Shown here piece by piece: positions 57,244-64,000 of a DNA stretch of 64,000 nucleotides (its first letter is position 1; every line of letters starts with the position of its first letter). Both the position numbers and the translations under genes were made by a program. The notes below the pieces were generated by a model, which worked only from the letters and a program-made list of their open reading frames with translations, did not search any database and was not told where the DNA came from. The DNA comes from Lautropia mirabilis (lineage in GTDB: Bacteria; Pseudomonadota; Gammaproteobacteria; Burkholderiales; Burkholderiaceae_E), in assembly GCF_900637555.1 (NCBI RefSeq), contig NZ_LR134378.1:1622001-1686000 (forward strand), written 5' to 3'.

Positions 57244-58101
57244 ATGTTTGTCATCATCGGATACATCGTCGTGGTCGCGTCCGTCATTGGCGGTTATGCG
57301 ATGGCGGGCGGCCACGTCAGTGCGCTGTTCCAGCCGCTGGAACTGCTGATGATCGGTGGCGCAGCCTTCGGCGCCTTCATCGTGGCCAACCCCGGCAAGG
57401 ACCTGAAGGCCTGCATGGCGGCGCTTCCCTCGGTGTTCAAGGGATCCAAATACACCAAGGAGCGCTACCTGTCCGTGATGGCCATGCTCTACGACATCCT
57501 GTCCAAGGCGCGCAAGGAAGGCCTGATGGCCATCGAGAACGATGTGGAGCAGCCCGAAAGCAGCCCGCTGTTCACGCGCTACCCGGATCTGCTGGCCGAC
57601 CATCACCTGATCGAGTTCGTCACCGACTATCTGCGGATGATGATCTCCGGCAACCTCAACGCGCTGGAGATCGAGAACCTCATGGACAATGAAATGGAGA
57701 CCCACCATCACGAGGCGATGGTGCCGGCCCATTCCATCCAGAAGATGGCCGACGGCCTGCCGGCCTTCGGGATCGTGGCGGCGGTGATGGGGGTGGTGCA
57801 CACCATGGGTTCGGTGGGTCAGCCGCCCGCCATCCTGGGCGAGATGATTGCACACGCCCTGGTGGGTACCTTCCTGGGCATTCTGATGGCCTATGGCTTC
57901 GTGGGGCCGCTGGCGGACGTGCTGACGCAGAAGACGAACGAGGCGGCCAAGGAGCTGCAGTGCGTGAAGGTGACGCTGCTGGCCAGCATGCAGGGCTATG
58001 CGCCGGCCATCTGCGTGGAGTTCGGTCGCAAGGTGCTGTATTCCACTGAACGGCCCGGGTTTGCCGAGCTGGAAGGCCACGTCAAGCAGAAGAGAGCGTA
58101 A
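57244..58101 (+). CDS. motA: Flagellar motor stator protein MotA
   Basis: 285-aa inner-membrane stator subunit with four transmembrane segments (the first at residues 1-20, a second near 35-50, two near 175-225). The cytoplasmic loop carries the charged residues that contact FliG. AAGGGA lies 11 bases before ATG 57244. motB follows after 3 bases. Confidence 0.96.
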   Translation: MFVIIGYIVVVASVIGGYAMAGGHVSALFQPLELLMIGGAAFGAFIVANPGKDLKACMAALPSVFKGSKYTKERYLSVMAMLYDILSKARKEGLMAIENDVEQPESSPLFTRYPDLLADHHLIEFVTDYLRMMISGNLNALEIENLMDNEMETHHHEAMVPAHSIQKMADGLPAFGIVAAVMGVVHTMGSVGQPPAILGEMIAHALVGTFLGILMAYGFVGPLADVLTQKTNEAAKELQCVKVTLLASMQGYAPAICVEFGRKVLYSTERPGFAELEGHVKQKRA

Positions 58102-58104
58102 GCC

Positions 58105-59034
58105 ATGTCGGGTCCTGCCGCCAAGAAAGCCCAGCCGATCGTCGTCAAGCGGATCAAGAAGGCTGCGCATGGCCACCACGGTGGCGCCTGGAAGATTGCC
58201 TATGCCGACTTCGTGACGGCGATGATGGCCTTCTTCCTGCTGATGTGGCTGCTGAGCTCGGCCAGTGAGAACACGCTGAAAGGCATCTCCGAGTACTTCC
58301 AGCAGCCGCTCAAGCTGTCGCTGATCGGTGGCAGTGGGGTCGGCGATGCCACCGCGCCGGTGCCTGGTGGCGGCACCGACCTGACGCGCAAGGACGGCCA
58401 GGTCAACAAGGGCATCACCAAGGGCAAGGACTCGAAGAAGGACGTGAAACTGCAGAAGCTGAAGGAGCGTCTGGAGGCGTCCATCATGCAGGTGCCGGCG
58501 CTGGAGGCCCTGCGCGACCAGATCCGCCTGGAGATGACGGTGGACGGTCTGTCCATCCAGATCGTGGATGCCAGCAAGAAGCCGCTGTTTGCCTCGGGCA
58601 AGAGCACGGTGCTCTCGCCCAACATGCGGGAACTCATGCGCACCATCGGCAAGCTGCTCAACGAGGTGGAAAATCCCGTCAGCCTCAGCGGCCATACCGA
58701 TGCGACCCCCTATGCGGGCGGGTCCACCGGTGGCTATTCCAACTGGGAGCTGTCCACCGAGCGGGCCAACTCGTCGCGGCGCGAGCTGGTGCAGGGGGGC
58801 ATGGACCCGAACAAGATCCTGCGGGTACAGGGCCTCGGGGCGGTGGTTCCGCTGGACAAGACCAATCCCAATGACCCGATGAACCGGCGCATTGCCATCG
58901 TGGTGCTGAACGAGGCTGCGCAGGCACGCATCCTGGGCGGGACCGAGATGACGACCTCCGACGAGGAGAGCGCAGCGCAGAGCATCCGTGAAGCCGCTGC
59001 CGTGGGCGCTGTCCAGCCGGCCAAGGCGCCCTGA
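58105..59034 (+). CDS. motB: Flagellar motor stator protein MotB
   Basis: 309-aa stator subunit. A basic N-terminus precedes the single transmembrane helix, which carries the proton-binding Asp35 (YADFVTAMMAFFLLMWLL). A plug/linker follows, then the OmpA-like peptidoglycan-binding domain (LSGHTDATPYAGG, NWELSTERANSSRREL). Confidence 0.96.
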   Translation: MSGPAAKKAQPIVVKRIKKAAHGHHGGAWKIAYADFVTAMMAFFLLMWLLSSASENTLKGISEYFQQPLKLSLIGGSGVGDATAPVPGGGTDLTRKDGQVNKGITKGKDSKKDVKLQKLKERLEASIMQVPALEALRDQIRLEMTVDGLSIQIVDASKKPLFASGKSTVLSPNMRELMRTIGKLLNEVENPVSLSGHTDATPYAGGSTGGYSNWELSTERANSSRRELVQGGMDPNKILRVQGLGAVVPLDKTNPNDPMNRRIAIVVLNEAAQARILGGTEMTTSDEESAAQSIREAAAVGAVQPAKAP

Positions 59035-59147
59035 TTTTCCGTGGCTGCCGTCCAGCCGGCGGCGCCTGCCGCCGGTGTGCTGCGGGCCTGAAACGGTCGC
59101 GGTTTCCCAGCTTTATCCGGGCATGAGAGGGGCTGGCCCTTCCTGAT

Positions 59148-59179
59148 AATGCGGGCATCGTCGTCATGAAGCCCGCATT
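59148..59179 (+). promoter_or_regulatory. Hairpin immediately before the flhB start
   Basis: AATGCGGGC/GCCCGCATT, 9 bp with a 14-base loop, ending two bases before ATG 59182. It covers the place where a ribosome binding site should be, and no Shine-Dalgarno is visible outside it. A TGATAAT just upstream may be a -10 element. Confidence 0.5.
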
Positions 59180-59181
59180 CA

Positions 59182-60336
59182 ATGGCCGAGACCAGCAAGG
59201 AAGATCGCCAGTTACCCGCTTCGGAGCAGCGCCTGAGAAAGGCGCGCGAAGAGGGTAACGTTCCCCGTTCTCGGGATGTGGCGCATCTGCTGGTGATGGG
59301 CGCCGGCATGGGGGCGCTTGCCCTGATGGGCCCGTCGCTGGCCGACGGCATGCGACGGCTGATGGCCAGCACCTTCGCCTTCGACGGCCAGGTGCGGCTG
59401 TACTTCCTGGATGCGCTGCAACCGGCGCTGGCGCATTTTGGCGATCTGGGCTGGCGCACGCTGGCCATCCTGCTGTCGGTCTGCGCAGCCGCCATTGCCG
59501 CCAGTACCATCCCCGGCGGCTTCAACCTCAGCGTCAAGGCGCTGGGGGTCAAGATCTCTCGCATCAGTCCGGCCAGCGGCCTCAAGCGCATCTTCTCGCT
59601 CCGGAACCTGGTCGAGTTCCTGAAGCTGTCGCTGCTGGCCAGCCTGCTGGGGGCTATCGGCAGCTGGTATGCCATGGACCGTTTCCCGGAGTTCGCCGCG
59701 CTCTCGCATGGGTCACTGGCGGGTTCGGTGAGCCATGCCATGGCGCTGGTGGTGGGGGGGCTGGGGCTCTCGATGCTGCTGCTCTTCGCGCTGGCACTCT
59801 TCGACGTGCCGTTCCAGTGGTTCCGCCACCGGGCCGACCTGCGAATGACCCGGGACGAGGCCAAGCGGGAGCACCGCGAGTCGGAAGGGGACCCGCAGCT
59901 GAAGGGACAGATACGTTCGCGACAACGTGAGGCCGCTCGTCGGCGGATGCTGTCGGCGGTCCCATCGGCGGACATTGTGGTGGTCAACCCGACGCATTAT
60001 GCGGTGGCAATCCGTTATGACGAGGCAGCCGGGGGGGCGCCGCGCGTCGTGGCCAAGGGACTGGACGAGCTGGCGATGCGCATTCAGGCCATCGCGCGCG
60101 AGTCGGGGGTTCCGGTGCTGTCGGCCCCGCCGCTGGCACGGGCGCTGTATGCGCATGTGGAGCTGGATCAGGAGATCCCGCAGGCGCTGTACGTGGCCGT
60201 GGCCCAGGTGCTGGTCTATGTCTACCAGCTCAAGCGCTGGATTCCGGGTCGTTCGACGGCGCCGCAGGCGCCGGTCGACCTGCCGGTCCCGACGGAGATG
60301 GATCCGAAGCATTCTGAAAAGGGTAAACACGCATGA
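59182..60336 (+). CDS. flhB: Flagellar export switch protein FlhB
   Basis: 384-aa membrane protein of the export gate that switches substrate class by self-cleavage. The cleavage motif NPTH begins at Asn269, the same residue as in enterobacterial FlhB. The N-terminus (TSKEDRQLPASEQRLRKAREEGNVPRSRDV) and four hydrophobic segments are intact. It overlaps flhA by ATGA (60333-60336). Confidence 0.96.
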   Translation: MAETSKEDRQLPASEQRLRKAREEGNVPRSRDVAHLLVMGAGMGALALMGPSLADGMRRLMASTFAFDGQVRLYFLDALQPALAHFGDLGWRTLAILLSVCAAAIAASTIPGGFNLSVKALGVKISRISPASGLKRIFSLRNLVEFLKLSLLASLLGAIGSWYAMDRFPEFAALSHGSLAGSVSHAMALVVGGLGLSMLLLFALALFDVPFQWFRHRADLRMTRDEAKREHRESEGDPQLKGQIRSRQREAARRRMLSAVPSADIVVVNPTHYAVAIRYDEAAGGAPRVVAKGLDELAMRIQAIARESGVPVLSAPPLARALYAHVELDQEIPQALYVAVAQVLVYVYQLKRWIPGRSTAPQAPVDLPVPTEMDPKHSEKGKHA

Positions 60337-62474
60337 GCGCGCCATTGACGGACAGCGGCCAGGGCATGGCACCGGGAAGGGGCTGGCTGCGGCTGCCCAC
60401 CCAGCTGCGCATTGCCGGGCAGGAGGTGCCGCTGCCGCCATTGTCCTCGCTGGCGGTGCCGATGCTGGCCGTGGTGGTGCTGGCCATGATGCTGCTGCCG
60501 TTGCCCGCGCCGGTGCTGGACTTTCTGTTCACCTTCAATATTGCGTCCTCGCTGCTGGTGCTGCTGGTGGCGGTGTACACGGTGAAGGCACTGGACTTCG
60601 CCGTGTTTCCGACGGTGCTGCTGGTGACGACGCTGATGCGGCTTTCGCTGAGCGTGGCCTCCACCCGTGCCGTGTTGCTTCATGGCCACACCGGTACCGA
60701 TGCGGCCGGCAAGGTGATCGAGGCCTTCGCCAACTTCCTGATTGGCGGAAACTACGCGGTGGGCATCATCGTGTTTGCCATTCTCACGGTGATCAACTTC
60801 ATGGTGGTCACCAAGGGCGCAGGGCGTATTGCCGAGGTGTCGGCGCGCTTTGCCCTGGATGCCATGCCGGGCAAGCAGATGGCCATCGATGCCGACCTCA
60901 ACGCCGGCCAGATCGATCAGGCCGAGGCACGCCGTCGTCGCCAGGAAGTGAGCCGCGAGGCCGATTTCTATGGTTCGATGGATGGTGCGTCGAAGTTCGT
61001 GCGGGGGGATGCCATCGCCAGCATCCTGATCCTGGTGATCAACCTGGTGGGCGGACTCATCATCGGGGTGGTGCAGCACAGCCTGCCGCTGGCCACCGCC
61101 GCCAACAACTACGTGCTGCTGGCCATCGGTGATGCGCTGGTGGCCCAGGTGCCGTCGCTGGTGATCTCGGTGGCTGCCGGTCTGCTGGTCTCGCGCGTGG
61201 GTGACGGCAACGACGACATCGGCAAGCAGATTGCCAGCCAGCTGTTCTCTCTGCCGCGTGCACTGGGTCTGGTGGCGCTCATCGTGGGCGTTCTGGGCGT
61301 GATCCCGGGCATGCCGCACATCGCCTTCCTGTCGCTGGCTGCCATGCTGGGCTATGTCTCCTTCAAGCTGTCGGTGGTGGCGAAGGAGGCGCCGGCATCT
61401 GCCGAGGAAGTGGTGCCGGCTGCGGCTGGCGACGGCGACGCCACCTGGGAGGACGTGCAGCCGGTGGACATCCTGAGTCTGGAAGTGGGCTACAAGCTGA
61501 TCCAGCTGGTGGACAAGTCCAACGGGGGTGATCTGCTGATGCGCATCAAGGGTGTGCGCCGCAAGTTTGCCCAGGAAATCGGTTTCCTGCCGCCACCGGT
61601 TCACGTGCGTGACCAGCTCGACCTGCGTCCGAACAACTATCGCATCGGCCTGAAGGGCGTGACGGTGGGTACCGGTGAGGCCTATCCGGGCATGTGGCTG
61701 GCCATCGACCCCGGTCATGCCGACGTGCGCCTGAACGGCATGCAGACCCGCGATCCGGCCTTCGGACTGAATGCCTACTGGATCCAGTCTTCGGAAAAGG
61801 ACATGGCGCAGGCGGCCGGCTACACCGTGGTGGATGCCTCCACCGTGGTGGCCACGCACCTGCACCACCTGATGCAGCTTTACGCCTGGCGTCTGCTGGG
61901 TCGTGGCGAGGTGCAGCAGCTGCTGGATCACCTGGCGCAGTACTCGCCCAAGCTGGTCGAGGAAGTGGTGCCCAAGCTGGTGCCGGTTCCGATGTTCCAG
62001 AAGGTGCTGCAGAACCTGCTGGAAGAGTCTGTCCACATCCGCGACCTCAAGACCATTGTCGAATCGCTGGCCGAGCATGGCGCCAAGATTCAGGATCCGG
62101 GCGAGCTCACCCGCGAAGTGCGGGTGGCGCTGGCGCCGGCCATCGTGCAAGGCATCTTCGGGCCGTCCGCCGACCTGTCGGTGGCGGCATTGGACCCTGC
62201 ACTGGAATCGCTGCTCATGCAGTCGTTCGGCCCCGGCTCCAATGGAGCGCTGGATCCTTCGGTGGCGGACTTTCTGGCGACCGAGGCTGCCCGGATATGC
62301 CAGCAGCAGGAAGCGCTGGGCCTGCCGGCCTGTCTGCTGGTGCCGGACCGGATCCGTCCACAGGTGGCCGCCATGGTGCGCAAGGCTGCACCGCGCCTTC
62401 GTGTGCTGGCACACGCCGAAATCCCTGATACCCACACCATCCGTATCGGTCAACTGATCGGGAGCAATCGATGA
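60333..62474 (+). CDS. flhA: Flagellar export gate protein FlhA
   Basis: 713-aa protein. N-terminal eight-helix membrane domain (residues about 35-330) with the FHIPEP motif region RLSLSVASTRAVLLHG and GRIAEVSARFALDAMPGKQMAIDADLNAG. The cytoplasmic chaperone-docking domain starts at about residue 365. It overlaps flhF by ATGA (62471-62474). Confidence 0.97.
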   Translation: MSAPLTDSGQGMAPGRGWLRLPTQLRIAGQEVPLPPLSSLAVPMLAVVVLAMMLLPLPAPVLDFLFTFNIASSLLVLLVAVYTVKALDFAVFPTVLLVTTLMRLSLSVASTRAVLLHGHTGTDAAGKVIEAFANFLIGGNYAVGIIVFAILTVINFMVVTKGAGRIAEVSARFALDAMPGKQMAIDADLNAGQIDQAEARRRRQEVSREADFYGSMDGASKFVRGDAIASILILVINLVGGLIIGVVQHSLPLATAANNYVLLAIGDALVAQVPSLVISVAAGLLVSRVGDGNDDIGKQIASQLFSLPRALGLVALIVGVLGVIPGMPHIAFLSLAAMLGYVSFKLSVVAKEAPASAEEVVPAAAGDGDATWEDVQPVDILSLEVGYKLIQLVDKSNGGDLLMRIKGVRRKFAQEIGFLPPPVHVRDQLDLRPNNYRIGLKGVTVGTGEAYPGMWLAIDPGHADVRLNGMQTRDPAFGLNAYWIQSSEKDMAQAAGYTVVDASTVVATHLHHLMQLYAWRLLGRGEVQQLLDHLAQYSPKLVEEVVPKLVPVPMFQKVLQNLLEESVHIRDLKTIVESLAEHGAKIQDPGELTREVRVALAPAIVQGIFGPSADLSVAALDPALESLLMQSFGPGSNGALDPSVADFLATEAARICQQQEALGLPACLLVPDRIRPQVAAMVRKAAPRLRVLAHAEIPDTHTIRIGQLIGSNR

Positions 62475-64000
62475 AAACCATGACCTTCAGTGGCCGCACC
62501 ATGCGGGAGGCCATCGCCCAGGCCAAGGCACGCTTCGGTGGCGATGTCGACATCCTGGACAGCGATGCCGTCGGTGATGAAGTGCAGGTGACGGTCGTGG
62601 TGCCGATGGCGCGTTCTGCCCGCCGTCGCCGCGCTCTGGAGCAGGTTTCGGCCAGCATCAACGCATTGGCCGCCTCTGGTCGTTCGGCCGCCAACGGCAC
62701 CGAGAACCGTACCGCCAGTGTTGAATCGCGGCCGACGGCCCCCGCTGTGGCAGCAACGCCTGCAGCCGCCGTTGCTGCCCCCGAAGTCTCCGTGCCCACG
62801 CCGGCTTCGACGGAAAAAAGCAGTACGGCACCGGCGTCGGACGTGGTCAAGGAGGCTGGGCCGGCTGTGGATGCGCCGGATGCCGCCACGGTGACCGCAC
62901 CGAAAGCTGCCGGAAGGACTGCAGCTGACGCCACGGCAGAACCGTCCGCTCCCCGGAAGAAAGGACGCAAGCGTCGCGCGGCTGTGCAGGAAGAGAGCGC
63001 GGCCCCGGCTGTGCCGGTGGCAGCCAATGCCGACGAGATCAATCCACCGGCAGCCGCTGCTCTGGAAACGCCCGAGGTTGTTGCGGCCGCCATGGCCGGG
63101 GACGCACCGCTGCCGCAGTACCTGTCTGCAGCCGGGGCTGACCTGAAGCTGGCTGCTGCCAACGATGCCGTGGTGGCCGAGCCATTGCCCCAGGTCAAGG
63201 CGCCTGAAGCACAAGGCGAACTCAGCACGCTGGAGTTCCAGCGCCTGCGTCAACAGCAGCAGGCCGAGAAGGCGGTTGGTACTGCCCGTCCCGGCGAGGC
63301 TGCCGGCTCAGAGACGGCTTCCCGCAACCTGGCGGACGACCGTGCGCAGGCATCTTCCACGACAGATGTGATCGACGGCAGCGCAAGCAGTGCGCCGGAA
63401 ACGCCGATGCCCGACTTCGCTGCATTGCTGCAGCAGCAGCGACAGGGTATCCCCATCGACCTCTCGGCGCTTCAGATGCCGGGCAGCACGTCGACGGCCG
63501 CTGGCCAGAACGGTTTTCTGGGAGGGGCCGTCATGCCGGGGACGGCAGCCGGTTCTGAATTGGGCAGTGTCGCTCCGGGGAGCGTGACGGGGATCCCGCA
63601 GGCCACGACTGCCGGTACGGTTGCTGCGCCGTCCATGCCGGCCTCCCAGGCCGATGCAAAGCCCCAGGCTGCGATCACGAATGCTCAGGCTGCTGCAGAG
63701 CACGCCCGGACTCAACCCCGTTCCCGCCTGTGGCAGATGGTGGACTCCGCACGCCGCATGTTGGGCATCGGCCGTCGTCGCCGTCTGTGGCACGAGATGG
63801 AAGAAGCGGGTGCCGTGGAAGGGCAGGGTCAGGCTGAGGCGGCGTTGGCCGGCTTTGGCGCCTCTTCGCCGCTGTCGCTGTCCTCCACGCTGGCGGGTCC
63901 AGCCACCGACTGGCCGGTGCTGTCCCTGCCGGGTGATACGGCGGTGGCCGGTACGGCCGAAGACGCGCGCGAGGCCTGGGCCACGTCGGGCATGGGCTGG
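62471..64000 (+). CDS. flhF: Flagellar biosynthesis GTPase FlhF, N-terminal part (runs off the window)
   Basis: Open from ATG 62471 to the end of the window (510 codons, no stop). The N-terminus MKTMTFSGRTMREAIAQAKARFGGDVDILDS is the FlhF B-domain start, and position after flhA supports the call. From about residue 55 the sequence is low-complexity, rich in Ala, Pro, Val, Thr and Glu, with a basic cluster (RKKGRKRRA) near residue 165, a Gln-rich helix near 260 and an Arg-rich patch (GIGRRRRLWHEM) near 435-445. The SRP-type GTPase domain has not begun by residue 510. FlhF sets flagellar number and place. Confidence 0.85.
   Translation, partial: MKTMTFSGRTMREAIAQAKARFGGDVDILDSDAVGDEVQVTVVVPMARSARRRRALEQVSASINALAASGRSAANGTENRTASVESRPTAPAVAATPAAAVAAPEVSVPTPASTEKSSTAPASDVVKEAGPAVDAPDAATVTAPKAAGRTAADATAEPSAPRKKGRKRRAAVQEESAAPAVPVAANADEINPPAAAALETPEVVAAAMAGDAPLPQYLSAAGADLKLAAANDAVVAEPLPQVKAPEAQGELSTLEFQRLRQQQQAEKAVGTARPGEAAGSETASRNLADDRAQASSTTDVIDGSASSAPETPMPDFAALLQQQRQGIPIDLSALQMPGSTSTAAGQNGFLGGAVMPGTAAGSELGSVAPGSVTGIPQATTAGTVAAPSMPASQADAKPQAAITNAQAAAEHARTQPRSRLWQMVDSARRMLGIGRRRRLWHEMEEAGAVEGQGQAEAALAGFGASSPLSLSSTLAGPATDWPVLSLPGDTAVAGTAEDAREAWATSGMGW

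Noticed and set aside
60222-62453. 743-codon minus-strand frame across flhA
   Set aside because: His/Gln-rich antisense translation without motifs. FlhA is complete on the plus strand.

Overview
The window looks like the chromosome of a high-GC, motile betaproteobacterium of the order Burkholderiales. The evidence is high GC, codon use rich in G/C at third positions, an enterobacterial/burkholderial-type FlhDC master regulator, and betaproteobacterial housekeeping blocks (carA-carB-greA-yhbY/rlmE-ftsH-folP-glmM). A Lautropia-like genus is possible, but I cannot establish genus from sequence reading alone.

Positions 1-15.2 kb are mostly housekeeping on the + strand: a zinc-less CobB-type sirtuin, carbamoyl-phosphate synthase (carA, carB), greA, rlmE, ftsH, folP, glmM, three tRNAs (Pro-UGG, Arg-UCU, His-GUG) and a GabT-type aminotransferase. 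This block is interrupted at about 5.5-6.5 kb by a visibly AT-richer island. The island encodes a secreted protein with a cysteine-rich, glycine/alanine-rich C-terminus resembling halocin C8-type bacteriocin precursors. Positions 15.3-20.4 kb hold a minus-strand ferric-citrate-type ABC importer (fecB-fecC-fecD-fecE order) with a second, duplicated binding protein upstream. Positions 20.5-29.8 kb are mixed: MAPEG protein, bioB, an orphan FecR-like protein, a DUF1439-like protein, MipA/OmpV, a REC-GGDEF-EAL protein, rpiA, yggX and argA. Positions 29.9-36.1 kb carry hrpA, a diguanylate cyclase and a T4 endonuclease V homologue.

Positions 36.1-64 kb are a large flagellar region. The complete operon fliF-G-H-I-J-K-L-M-N-O-P-Q-R runs on the minus strand, mostly with ATGA start/stop overlaps. 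fliE diverges from it. The late genes fliD and fliS-fliT-ycgR follow, then three tandem short flagellin genes. The + strand then carries flhD-flhC, motA-motB and flhB-flhA-flhF, with flhF cut off by the window edge. Several late genes have sigma-28 (FliA) promoters of the form TAAA-N15-GYCGATAW: all three flagellins, fliS, motA, and weakly fliD. The class II/class III hierarchy under FlhDC and FliA can therefore be read directly. c-di-GMP control is also represented by a PilZ/YcgR brake inside the late operon and two c-di-GMP enzymes nearby.

The most unusual items are the halocin-like secreted protein in its AT-rich island, the three flagellin repeats with an identical promoter, mRNA 5' hairpin and terminator, the very long low-complexity spacer in FlhF, the zinc-less sirtuin, the T4 DenV homologue, and an 81-bp antisense overlap of bioB with a MAPEG gene.
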